Shown here: piece after piece, positions 1 through 6,929 of the stretch | Numbering within the stretch: the stretch's first letter is position 1 | Layout of the letters: the number at the start of each line of letters is the position of its first letter | Assembly: GCA_030831885.1 (NCBI GenBank) | Contig: JAURKF010000190.1 | Span: 1-7,011, forward strand | Length of the DNA stretch: 7,011 bases | Source: Flavobacteriales bacterium | GTDB taxonomy: Bacteria; Bacteroidota; Bacteroidia; Flavobacteriales; UA16 | Reading direction: 5' to 3' | Made by a program: the position numbers and the translations under genes | The notes under the pieces: generated by a model | The model's input: only the letters and a program-made list of their open reading frames with translations | What the model was told of the DNA's origin: nothing | The model's database searches: none

Positions 1-281
1 AATCCGCTGGAGCAGTATCGATTGACGGTCATGCCTGGCACTTTCTCAGTATCAAGTCCCATCAGTGAAATCATTCGACCAATGTTGAGACCTTGCTCTG
101 CCTCGGGAGTTGCGTTGCCCACGATAACATCGTCGATGAGCACGCGATCGAGCTGCGGCAAATCTTCCATGATGCGCCTCACCACGGCTGCGCCTAAATC
201 GTCGGGGCGATAGTTTTTGAATAAACCACGCGGCGCTTTGCCCACGGCGGTTCTATATCCGGAAATAATGTATGCGTTCAT
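1..281 (-). CDS. fadA: Acetyl-CoA C-acyltransferase (thiolase), N-terminal part, cut by window edge
   Basis: Translating the minus strand from the ATG at 281 gives 93 residues, open to the window edge, beginning MNAYIISGYRTAVGKAPRG. The protein reads as the N-terminal thiolase fold. GNATPEAEQG (residues 55-64) is typical of FadA-type degradative thiolases, and NRYCSSG (87-93) holds the nucleophilic cysteine, Cys90, which is acylated during thiolysis. Known family role: cleavage of 3-ketoacyl-CoA with CoA to give acetyl-CoA and a shortened acyl-CoA, the last step of beta-oxidation in the cytoplasm. The start lies 7 nt after the stop of the upstream multifunctional enzyme, so the two are almost certainly cotranscribed, as in the fadN-fadA arrangement of Bacillus. 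There is no Shine-Dalgarno sequence before the ATG. The C-terminal His and second Cys of the active site lie outside the window. A biosynthetic acetyl-CoA acetyltransferase is less likely, given the neighbour and the ATPEAEQG motif. Confidence 0.93.
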   Translation of the reverse strand, partial: MNAYIISGYRTAVGKAPRGLFKNYRPDDLGAAVVRRIMEDLPQLDRVLIDDVIVGNATPEAEQGLNIGRMISLMGLDTEKVPGMTVNRYCSSG

Positions 282-288
282 GGTCGTA

Positions 289-2694
289 TCAGTTGCGTAG
301 AATTTTCCCTTTCGTTACGAGCGATTGCATGCGTTCAAGGGTTTTGCGTTGCATGCATAATTCAAGAAATGCTTTGCGTTCGAGGTCGAGCAAATAGGTT
401 TCACTTACTTGCGTGGGACTACTCAAATCGCCGCCCGCCAGCACATAGCCGAGTTTCTCCGAAATGAGTCGGTCATGCTCGCTGATATAATGTCCGCTGT
501 ACATGCTGTTGGCGCCGGCATATACAATTCCGAGCGCTTGTGAGCCAAGTACAGTAATGTCTTTCCTGGGCACCGGCTGCGTGTAGCCGGCATTGGCCAT
601 GCCGAGACATACTTCTTTTGCGCGACTTAATTGAAGCTTACGATTCACTACTATTTCGTCAATGCCGGGGCGCAAATAGCCTAAGTCGAATGCCTCATGA
701 GCCGACGTAGAAACTTTAGCTTGACCAACCGTAAGGAAGCGATCGCGGAACGTGTTGATGCGTATATCGCCATCGCGGAAACTGTCGCTTGTGCGCACAG
801 CGAACTCTTTTGTACCGCCGCCGCCGGGAATAACTCCGACGCCAAATTCAACAAGCCCCATATAGAGTTCAGCATGCGCAACTACTTTATCGACATGCAA
901 ATTCAATTCGCAGCCGCCGCCAAGGCTGAGGTTGTGAGGGGCTCCTACTACAGGTATGCTTGAATAGCGCATGCGCATCATCGTTTTCTGGAAGTAACGA
1001 ACGGCCAAATCCAGCTCCTCGTATTCTTGCTCGGCAGCAAACATGAAGATCATGCCCACATTGGCTCCGGCAGAGAAATTTTCGCCTTCATTGTAAATCA
1101 CTAGTCCCCGGTAATCGCGCTCTGCTAGGTCGATGGCTTTGTTTAGTCCTTGGAGTACTTCACCGCCAATGGTGTTCATTTTAGTATTCCATCCAACACA
1201 AAGAATTCCGTCGCCTAGATGACGAACGGTGCATGCTCCATTAGTCCAGATTTCAGATGATGTTGGCAATTTCGAAGGTGCACTTACGTGAGATGCTCCC
1301 GGCAGTGGCTCGTATTGTTTCGTTGCGGGATTATAGCATTCTTCAATGCCTTCGTTCATCCGATAGAATGAAGTGAACCCGTTGGAAAGCATTTCGTCAA
1401 TCCATGGAGCGACTATGTGGCCAAGTGCACGAGCATCTTCGGCCCCTTTTGCAATGCCTATGGTGTCCCACACTTCGAAAGGACCTAGTTGCCAGCCAAA
1501 GCCGGCGCGCATGGCAGCATCCACGCTGTGTATTACCGGACTAATTTCAGGTATGCGGTTGCTCACGTAAGCAAACAGTCCGGCGAAAGCTTTTTTATAA
1601 AACTCCCCGGCTTGGTCACTTCCGTTGTACAGCAGTGGCATGCGTTGCGCTACATTATCGATAGATTTTGTAGCTTCCAGTGTTGCGAATTTGCTCTTCT
1701 TCTGCTCACCATATTCAAGAGTTTGAAGGTTGAGCGAAAGGATGACTGACTCGCCTTTCTCGTTTTTTATTTTCTTGTAAAATCCTTGCTTCGTTTTATC
1801 GCCCAACCATTTCTGATCGACCATGTGTTGGATGAAGGATGGAATCGCAAATACGTTGCGCGCTTCATCATTCGGACAATGTTCGTGCACGCCGCGAGCC
1901 ACATGAACGAGTGTGTCGAGTCCTACGACATCGCACGTGCGGAACGTAGCACTTTTGGGCCGTCCCAAAACAGGGCCGGTTAATTTGTCCACATCTTCAA
2001 CAGAAAGCCCTAACTCCCCAATGAGGTGAAATAATGCCTGGATACTGTACACTCCGATTCGGTTCGCAATGAAGGCAGGCGTGTCGTTGCAAAGCACTGC
2101 TGTTTTTCCCATAAACTTCTCGCCGTAGTCGATGAAGAATTGAATGACTTCCGGAGATGTATGCGGAGAAGGAATGATTTCCAGCAATTGTAAGTAGCGC
2201 GGAGGATTGAAAAAGTGTGTTCCGCAAAAGTGCTTTTTGAAATCATCACTGCGTCCTTCTGTAAGTGACGTGATGGAAATTCCCGAAGTATTGGTCGTTA
2301 CAAGACTGCCGGGTTTGCGATGTGCTTCTACCTTCTCGAATACCTGTTGTTTGATTTCGATGCGCTCGGTAACGGCTTCGATAATCCAATCACAGTCTTT
2401 GAGCAATTCCAAATCATCTTCCAGGTTGCCAATGCGAATGCGATCTGCGAATGACTTCCGGTAGATAGGGGATGGGTTGCTTGCAATGGCAGAATGCAAG
2501 GCTTCTTGTGCTATCCGGTTGCGCACTTTTTTGTCCTTTAGGTTTAATCCCTGGAGTGTTTCTTTTTCGGTAAGCGCATTCGGCACAATGTCGAGCAACA
2601 CAGCCTGTACACCAATATTGGCGAAATGACAGGCGATTCGTGAGCCCATAACTCCGCTGCCAATTACAGCGGCTTTTTTGATGATTCTGTTCAT
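289..2694 (-). CDS. fadN: 3-hydroxyacyl-CoA dehydrogenase / enoyl-CoA hydratase fusion enzyme (FadN type)
   Basis: This 801-residue protein catalyses two consecutive beta-oxidation steps: hydration of trans-2-enoyl-CoA, then NAD-dependent oxidation of 3-hydroxyacyl-CoA. The dehydrogenase comes first. A Rossmann fold has the dinucleotide motif GSGVMG (12-17) and Asp35, expected to bind the NAD ribose. The catalytic pair appears as His160 in THFFNP and Glu172 in LLEII. A 3HCDH C-terminal domain follows (about 205-310), with a second related repeat (about 365-450). The crotonase domain occupies about 485-680. It has an oxyanion-hole segment FSAGANV (540-546) and both acid residues: Glu596 in GGGCEL and Glu616 in GLVEFGVG. 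The order is the reverse of E. coli FadB (hydratase first) and matches Bacillus FadN, including the KGK-x-LRN C-terminus and a length near that family's. No catalytic residue appears to be missing. The thiolase gene begins 7 nt downstream. The ATG at 2694 gives the Rossmann start expected for the family. It has no Shine-Dalgarno; an imperfect -7-like CAGATTTG lies 5 nt before it. Confidence 0.95.
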   Translation of the reverse strand: MNRIIKKAAVIGSGVMGSRIACHFANIGVQAVLLDIVPNALTEKETLQGLNLKDKKVRNRIAQEALHSAIASNPSPIYRKSFADRIRIGNLEDDLELLKDCDWIIEAVTERIEIKQQVFEKVEAHRKPGSLVTTNTSGISITSLTEGRSDDFKKHFCGTHFFNPPRYLQLLEIIPSPHTSPEVIQFFIDYGEKFMGKTAVLCNDTPAFIANRIGVYSIQALFHLIGELGLSVEDVDKLTGPVLGRPKSATFRTCDVVGLDTLVHVARGVHEHCPNDEARNVFAIPSFIQHMVDQKWLGDKTKQGFYKKIKNEKGESVILSLNLQTLEYGEQKKSKFATLEATKSIDNVAQRMPLLYNGSDQAGEFYKKAFAGLFAYVSNRIPEISPVIHSVDAAMRAGFGWQLGPFEVWDTIGIAKGAEDARALGHIVAPWIDEMLSNGFTSFYRMNEGIEECYNPATKQYEPLPGASHVSAPSKLPTSSEIWTNGACTVRHLGDGILCVGWNTKMNTIGGEVLQGLNKAIDLAERDYRGLVIYNEGENFSAGANVGMIFMFAAEQEYEELDLAVRYFQKTMMRMRYSSIPVVGAPHNLSLGGGCELNLHVDKVVAHAELYMGLVEFGVGVIPGGGGTKEFAVRTSDSFRDGDIRINTFRDRFLTVGQAKVSTSAHEAFDLGYLRPGIDEIVVNRKLQLSRAKEVCLGMANAGYTQPVPRKDITVLGSQALGIVYAGANSMYSGHYISEHDRLISEKLGYVLAGGDLSSPTQVSETYLLDLERKAFLELCMQRKTLERMQSLVTKGKILRN

Positions 2695-2829
2695 TCAGAC
2701 AAATCTGTGGTAATTCAGTAAAATCCTCGACGCTATTGTCGCTATTCTAAAGGAAAGCAAGTAACGTTAATTGAGCCAATACGAAAAATAAATGTCGATT
2801 AATTTTATCACGCCAAATGCTGATTTCAA

Positions 2830-3570
2830 TCAGTAAATGAGTTGAACTTCATTCAAGTCGTACAGGCCTGTGACTCCGTTTTCGGTGAGTAGTTCTATGT
2901 GACCGCTTTCGTGCACTTTTATCACTTTCGCTCGGATTGTGTTTCCGGATGCTATGTAGGAATGAAAGGTTGTCTTTCCGAAAAGAGCTTCCTGATAACC
3001 CCGAAGAATGTCTTCCGAACTTTTATAACAGAGCTTTTCATACATAATCCTGAAATTGCGCTGCAATTCGGTGAGAATTGCTTCTGCATCGGTATCCGTC
3101 CCATTAACGACCGATAAAGAAGTGGCATGTTCAATTTCGAAAGACTTCTGATTGATATTGATTCCTATGCCCACAACGGCTGCATTCCATTTGGCACCCA
3201 GCCATTGATTTTCGATGAGTATTCCGGCTGTTTTTTTTCCACCGATTAGCAGGTCATTCGGCCATTTAATTTCAACGTTTTCTTGTGTGAAAGCGACAAG
3301 AGTGTTGCGCGTGGCAAGCGCTATTGCTTTGCTCAGTAAAAAGGGCTGAGAGGCCAGATAGGATGGCGGATATAGAATAAAGCTTACCAGCAGATTTTCA
3401 TCCTTATTGCTTTGCCAGTTGTTACTTCTGCGGCCTCGACCTTGGGTTTGGTGCTTTGCACGAATACACGTTCCTTCCGGAGGCCGCGCATCCTTTAGCA
3501 GGCGCATGGCTGCCATGTTTGTAGAATCGGTGGATTCGAGCACAATAGGTGCAAGTAACTCGAAATTCAT
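2830..3570 (-). CDS. birA: Biotin--[acetyl-CoA carboxylase] ligase, monofunctional (no DNA-binding domain)
   Basis: The enzyme activates biotin with ATP to biotinyl-5'-AMP and transfers it to a lysine of biotin-dependent carboxylases (acetyl-CoA or propionyl-CoA carboxylase). From the ATG at 3570 the protein has 246 residues. Visible motifs are STDSTN (13-18), the biotinyl-AMP loop GRGRR (44-48), KWPNDL (102-107), GKKTAGILIE (111-120) with the conserved active-site lysine region, and GIGININ (134-140). A small C-terminal SH3-like domain covers about 205-246. The frame stays open upstream to a GTG at 3978, but those 136 extra codons lie antisense to rsfS and show no ligase or helix-turn-helix similarity; the family homology begins right at MNFELL. 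The E. coli-type N-terminal winged helix is absent, so this is a catalytic enzyme and not a biotin repressor. The gene is divergent from rsfS and is followed by a 135-nt gap before fadN with no clear terminator. Confidence 0.92.
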   Translation of the reverse strand: MNFELLAPIVLESTDSTNMAAMRLLKDARPPEGTCIRAKHQTQGRGRRSNNWQSNKDENLLVSFILYPPSYLASQPFLLSKAIALATRNTLVAFTQENVEIKWPNDLLIGGKKTAGILIENQWLGAKWNAAVVGIGININQKSFEIEHATSLSVVNGTDTDAEAILTELQRNFRIMYEKLCYKSSEDILRGYQEALFGKTTFHSYIASGNTIRAKVIKVHESGHIELLTENGVTGLYDLNEVQLIY

Positions 3571-3653
3571 TGCCACGAAATTCGCTCTTTTTGCGGGTTG
3601 GTAAAAAAATGAAATAAAATGACGTGCGTCGCATTTCAGTGCGCTGTCGCATT

Positions 3654-3661
3654 TACTTTTG
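3654..3661 (+). promoter_or_regulatory. Bacteroidetes-type -7 promoter element for rsfS-ftsH
   Basis: TACTTTTG matches the Bacteroidetes sigma-factor -7 consensus TAnnTTTG at all six fixed positions. No good -33 TTG was found at the usual spacing; the nearest is TTTC at 3634-3637. Transcription would begin about 4-7 nt past the element, so only a few bases before the GTG at 3670. This placement is an argument against the ATG at 3619, which lies upstream of the element. An imperfect competitor, TCTTTTTG at 3586-3593, could instead serve the 3619 start. Confidence 0.5.
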
Positions 3662-3669
3662 CCTGTCAA

Positions 3670-4062
3670 GTGGCAATTAAGAAAACATCTAACAAGAAAA
3701 TCGTTAAGGCTGGAGCCGAGCAACTCGTTGATGCCGTGGTTTATGGCATGGAAGAGTTGAAGGCTCACGATATAGTCGTAATGGACTTGCGCAAGGTACC
3801 TAATGCACTTTCTGACTTCTTTGTTGTTTGTGATGGTACAAGCAATACTCAGGTGCAGTCTATAGCCGATTCGGTAGAAAGGGAAACCTTTCGATTGCTC
3901 GGTGAAGAGGCGGCACATACTGAAGGCGGACGCAATGCCACTTGGATTCTCATGGATTACGTGAACGTGATTGTGCACATTTTCAGCAAAGATGCGCGCG
4001 ATTTTTATGCGTTGGAAGATCTGTGGGCCGACGCTTCGGTGAAGCGAATTGGTAATAATTAG
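3670..4062 (+). CDS. rsfS: Ribosome silencing factor RsfS (Iojap/DUF143 family)
   Basis: RsfS binds ribosomal protein uL14 on the large subunit and blocks subunit joining, lowering translation when nutrients are scarce. The 130-residue product carries the family core: VVMDLRKV (36-43), DFFVVCDGTSNTQV (49-62) followed by the IADSVE helix, then the HTEGG-to-DYVNVIVHIF stretch (83-105), and the closing FYALEDLWADA (112-122). Start choice: an in-frame ATG at 3619 would add 17 residues (MTCVAFQCAVAFTFACQ) that do not resemble RsfS N-termini and would span a perfect -7 promoter element at 3654-3661. Beginning at the GTG (3670) gives MAIKKTSNKK, a basic leader usual for Bacteroidetes homologues. The GTG start is therefore preferred but not proven; the remainder of the reading frame is certain. 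There is no Shine-Dalgarno sequence. ftsH begins 7 nt after the stop, so the two genes are likely one transcription unit. The gene is divergent from birA. Confidence 0.9.
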   Translation: MAIKKTSNKKIVKAGAEQLVDAVVYGMEELKAHDIVVMDLRKVPNALSDFFVVCDGTSNTQVQSIADSVERETFRLLGEEAAHTEGGRNATWILMDYVNVIVHIFSKDARDFYALEDLWADASVKRIGNN

Positions 4063-4069
4063 AATACGT

Positions 4070-6016
4070 ATGTCAGACGATCAAAGAGAACAACGACGAC
4101 CTCAGCCTATGCCGGGAGGAGGTGATAAGAAAGGAGGAAATTTCTATTGGATTTACGCCATCCTGGCTGTAATACTGATAGGAATGATGGTATTTAACAG
4201 CGGTAGTGATGGCCGTCAGATTGATTATCGTCAGTTTAAGCAGTATGCTGAGAGTGGTTATATCGAAAAGGTAGAATACAACCAGGTGATGGGAAAGGTT
4301 TACCTCGATTCGCTGGGACAGGCGATGCTGGGAGGTGAAACAGGCAATCAACCTGCCTTCAAGGGTTTCTCTCGGTCGAGTGAATTTTGGTTCAACATTC
4401 CTCCAAGCGAGAATGCTATAGATGAAATTGAACGGTTGGGTAATGAAAAAGGTATTACGGTTCAATATAAACCCATCAATGAATTTGGTCAGAATCTCCT
4501 AGTCTGGATTATTGGATTCGGTCTTATCATTGGTGTTTGGGTTATCATCATGCGTCGCATGGGCGGCGGTGGTGCCGGTGGCGGACAAATATTCAGCATC
4601 GGAAAATCGAAGGCACAATTGTTTGAAAAGGGAAAAGGAACTGCCGTAACATTCAACGATGTGGCAGGTTTGGAAGGTGCCAAGCAGGAAGTACAGGAAA
4701 TTGTTGACTTTCTTAAAAACCCAAAGAAATACACAGAGCTGGGAGCCAAGATTCCAAAAGGTGCTTTATTAGTCGGCCCTCCCGGAACAGGAAAGACCTT
4801 GCTTGCTAAGGCAGTTGCAGGTGAAGCCCAGGTTCCATTCTTTTCACTCAGTGGTTCCGACTTTGTGGAAATGTTTGTAGGGGTAGGAGCGAGTCGTGTG
4901 CGCGATTTGTTCCGCCAGGCCAAGGAAAAGGCTCCTTCAATCATCTTCATTGATGAGATCGATGCCATTGGTCGAGCACGTAGCAAGAGCATCAACTTCG
5001 GAAGCAATGATGAGCGCGAGAATACACTGAATCAGCTGTTGACAGAAATGGATGGCTTCGCTACCAACAGCGGTATCATCATTTTGGCGGCTACAAACCG
5101 TGCCGATATTTTGGATAAAGCATTGTTGCGCGCAGGTCGTTTCGATCGTCAGATTTATGTGGACATGCCCGACCTCAATGAGCGCGTTCAAATCTTTAAT
5201 GTGCATTTGAAAAACGTGAAGTTCGATAACTCAATTGATGTTGAGTTTTTGGCGCGTCAAACTCCCGGATTCAGCGGTGCCGATATTGCCAACATTTGCA
5301 ATGAGTCTGCATTGATTGCGGCGCGCAAAGGAAAGCATGTGGTGGATAAGCAAGATTTCCTGGATGCGGTTGACCGTATTATCGGAGGTCTGGAGAAGAA
5401 GAACAAGATTATTACAGCAGAGGAAAAGTCAACGATTGCCCATCATGAAAGTGGACATGCCATCATTTCATGGTTGCTTGAGCACGCCTCACCGCTGGTA
5501 AAGGTTACCATCGTACCACGCGGTCGTTCACTGGGTGCTGCCTGGTATCTGCCGGAAGAAAGACAAATCACCACAACGGAGCAGATATTCGATGAAATGT
5601 GTGCTGCCTTGGGTGGTCGTGCTGCTGAGGAGGTCGTTTTCGGGAAAATCTCGACCGGAGCGCTGAGCGACTTGGAGAAGGTTACCAAGCAGGCATATGC
5701 CATGGTTACAGTCTATGGTCTGAACAAGAAGATTGGTCATCGCAGTTATTATGACAGCAGCGGAGAGTCTCAATTCACCAAACCCTACAGCGAGGAAACC
5801 GCGCGCATCATTGACGAGGAAGTATCGAAGATTATCGAGAAGGCATATCAAAAGGCGATTGATTTGCTCTCAGCGCATCGCACACAGCTCGATCAACTTT
5901 CCAATAAATTGCTTGAGAAGGAAGTAATCTTTAAAGATGACTTGGAAGAGATTCTCGGACCACGTCAATGGAAGGAACGTAATCCTGCCAATGAGTTGAA
6001 GCCGGGAACGGAATAG
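4070..6016 (+). CDS. ftsH: ATP-dependent zinc metalloprotease FtsH
   Basis: This is a membrane-anchored hexameric AAA+ protease that unfolds and degrades damaged or unassembled membrane proteins and some cytosolic regulators. The 648-residue product, close to the E. coli length, has a hydrophilic N-terminus (1-24), TM1 (about 25-43), a periplasmic FtsH-extracellular domain (about 50-140), TM2 (about 142-161) and a Gly-rich linker. The AAA+ module has Walker A GPPGTGKT (236-243), the pore loop MFVGVG (268-273), Walker B IIFIDEID (291-298), and the second region of homology with arginine fingers Arg354 and Arg357. The M41 peptidase domain has the zinc motif HESGH (459-463) and the third ligand Asp534 in GALSDLE. 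All catalytic residues are present. The ATG at 4070 is preferred over an in-frame TTG at 4049 inside rsfS, because it starts with the hydrophilic MSDDQREQ and avoids overlap. There is no Shine-Dalgarno. The gene lies 7 nt after rsfS and is followed by an intrinsic terminator. Confidence 0.98.
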   Translation: MSDDQREQRRPQPMPGGGDKKGGNFYWIYAILAVILIGMMVFNSGSDGRQIDYRQFKQYAESGYIEKVEYNQVMGKVYLDSLGQAMLGGETGNQPAFKGFSRSSEFWFNIPPSENAIDEIERLGNEKGITVQYKPINEFGQNLLVWIIGFGLIIGVWVIIMRRMGGGGAGGGQIFSIGKSKAQLFEKGKGTAVTFNDVAGLEGAKQEVQEIVDFLKNPKKYTELGAKIPKGALLVGPPGTGKTLLAKAVAGEAQVPFFSLSGSDFVEMFVGVGASRVRDLFRQAKEKAPSIIFIDEIDAIGRARSKSINFGSNDERENTLNQLLTEMDGFATNSGIIILAATNRADILDKALLRAGRFDRQIYVDMPDLNERVQIFNVHLKNVKFDNSIDVEFLARQTPGFSGADIANICNESALIAARKGKHVVDKQDFLDAVDRIIGGLEKKNKIITAEEKSTIAHHESGHAIISWLLEHASPLVKVTIVPRGRSLGAAWYLPEERQITTTEQIFDEMCAALGGRAAEEVVFGKISTGALSDLEKVTKQAYAMVTVYGLNKKIGHRSYYDSSGESQFTKPYSEETARIIDEEVSKIIEKAYQKAIDLLSAHRTQLDQLSNKLLEKEVIFKDDLEEILGPRQWKERNPANELKPGTE

Positions 6017-6019
6017 AAT

Positions 6020-6043
6020 AAGGGCCGCGCAAGCGGCCTTTTT
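6020..6043 (+). terminator. Intrinsic terminator after ftsH
   Basis: The inverted repeat GGCCGC (6023-6028) / GCGGCC (6033-6038) encloses the loop GCAA, a stable GNRA tetraloop. The stem can extend outward by a G-U and two A-U pairs to 9 bp, and is followed by T5 (6039-6043). It starts 4 nt after the ftsH stop and should end the rsfS-ftsH transcript, separating it from cdsA. Confidence 0.88.
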
Positions 6044-6083
6044 GATGCCTGTTTTTTGTTCTCCCCATTCAAAGCTGATTGAT

Positions 6084-6091
6084 TAAGTTTG
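6084..6091 (+). promoter_or_regulatory. Bacteroidetes-type -7 promoter element for cdsA-psd
   Basis: TAAGTTTG is an exact match to TAnnTTTG, placed between the ftsH terminator and cdsA. The nearest upstream TTG (6056-6058, within a T run) is 25 nt away, longer than the usual -33/-7 spacing, so the -33 box is uncertain. The element ends 10 nt before the cdsA ATG, implying a leader of only a few nucleotides. The location just after a terminator supports a fresh promoter here. Confidence 0.55.
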
Positions 6092-6101
6092 CCATCGCTT
6101 T

Positions 6102-6929
6102 ATGGCATCCCTCAGCAATCTCGCACAACGATCTATTGTGGGACTGATTTTCTCAGTCGCAGTGGTGGGTTGTGCTTATTGGGGTGCGCTTGCCAATGGT
6201 ATGTTGTTTCTCTTTTTTGCTGCCGTTGGACTATACGAAGTGTATGATTTGTTGCAGCACCAGCAAAGTAATGCGCCGCGTTGGTTCAAGGGCATGTCGG
6301 TGGGTACCGTGTTGTATATGCTGGTTTTTCTCGTTCAGACCGATACGGTTAGACCCGTTTGGTTTTGGATTTTACCTCTGCTCATCGCCATCATCTTTGT
6401 TGCTGAGCTAATCAAGCTTGATCACCTTACACTAACGAATTTGGCCATTACCATTTTTGGTTGGATTTACGTAGTGCTTCCTTTGTCGCTTGTCAATGTT
6501 TTGCCAACCTTGCAGGGCACATATGATGCGATTCCGTTGGTGGGTTTTTTCTTAGTTCTCTGGGCTAATGATACGGGTGCTTATTTCACCGGAAAATACC
6601 TGGGCAAGCGAAAATTGTATCCTGAAGTTTCACCCAATAAAACATGGGAAGGTCTCATGGGAGGGTCACTTGTCGCATTCATATCTGCATTTTTAATTCA
6701 CCGTATTACGCACACACTTGAGCTTCGTGATTGGCTCGTAATGGCTTCGTCCGTTGCAATTTTTGGAAACCTGGGCGATTTATTTGAGTCACACCTCAAG
6801 CGCAATTTCGGTGTTAAAGACAGCGGACATATTATGCCGGGTCATGGAGGTGTGCTCGATCGTTTCGATGGGCTGTTTCTGTCATTGCCTGTTTTCTTGG
6901 CTTATTATAAAATTTTCTATTACCTATGA
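6102..6929 (+). CDS. cdsA: Phosphatidate cytidylyltransferase (CDP-diacylglycerol synthase)
   Basis: This integral membrane enzyme converts phosphatidic acid and CTP to CDP-diacylglycerol and pyrophosphate, the branch-point precursor of bacterial phospholipids. The 275-residue product is very hydrophobic, with about eight predicted membrane segments (for example about 9-28, 31-50, 86-103, 109-131, 143-157, 186-200 and 258-274). The family signature lies at 230-256: SHLKR, then KDSG (239-242), then PGHGGVLDRFD (246-256), including the metal-binding Asp residues. It fits the PROSITE-type CDS pattern except for Met245 where Leu, Ile or Phe is usual, a conservative change. The upstream conserved block WANDTGAYFTGKYLGKRK (154-171) and SPNKTWEG (177-184) is also present. 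The ATG at 6102 gives the normal N-terminus. There is no Shine-Dalgarno, and a -7 element sits just upstream. The stop overlaps the next gene's start (ATGA), so cdsA and the decarboxylase gene are probably translationally coupled parts of a phospholipid synthesis operon. Confidence 0.96.
   Translation: MASLSNLAQRSIVGLIFSVAVVGCAYWGALANGMLFLFFAAVGLYEVYDLLQHQQSNAPRWFKGMSVGTVLYMLVFLVQTDTVRPVWFWILPLLIAIIFVAELIKLDHLTLTNLAITIFGWIYVVLPLSLVNVLPTLQGTYDAIPLVGFFLVLWANDTGAYFTGKYLGKRKLYPEVSPNKTWEGLMGGSLVAFISAFLIHRITHTLELRDWLVMASSVAIFGNLGDLFESHLKRNFGVKDSGHIMPGHGGVLDRFDGLFLSLPVFLAYYKIFYYL

Noticed and set aside
697..963. Open frames opposite fadN (for example 697-963, 1489-1749, 2207-2464 on the plus strand)
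   Set aside because: They lie wholly antisense to a well-conserved enzyme with intact motifs and show no recognisable family; they are coding shadows.
2695..2829. The 135-nt gap between birA and fadN as a possible site of a small gene or RNA
   Set aside because: It is AT-rich with no open frame with a plausible start, no clear terminator, and no exact TAnnTTTG element on the fadN strand. It is probably just the fadN upstream region.
2820..2833. Inverted repeat CTGATT-TC-AATCAG at the end of birA
   Set aside because: The arms are perfect, but a 2-nt spacer cannot form a normal hairpin loop, there is no T run, and it overlaps the birA stop. It could be an operator, but a single 6-bp palindrome is expected by chance.
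3619..3669. N-terminal MTCVAFQCAVAFTFACQ as a signal peptide or lipobox on RsfS
   Set aside because: RsfS acts on cytoplasmic ribosomes. The residues before the Cys (TFA) do not fit a lipobox, there is no basic n-region, and the DNA contains a promoter element.
4049..4069. In-frame TTG start of ftsH overlapping rsfS
   Set aside because: It would add seven residues (MVIIRIR) absent from typical FtsH N-termini; the ATG at 4070 gives the expected hydrophilic start without overlap.
4489..5007. 172-codon minus-strand open frame opposite ftsH
   Set aside because: It is antisense to the AAA+ domain. Its Pro-rich and Ser-rich composition simply mirrors Gly-rich and other conserved FtsH codons.
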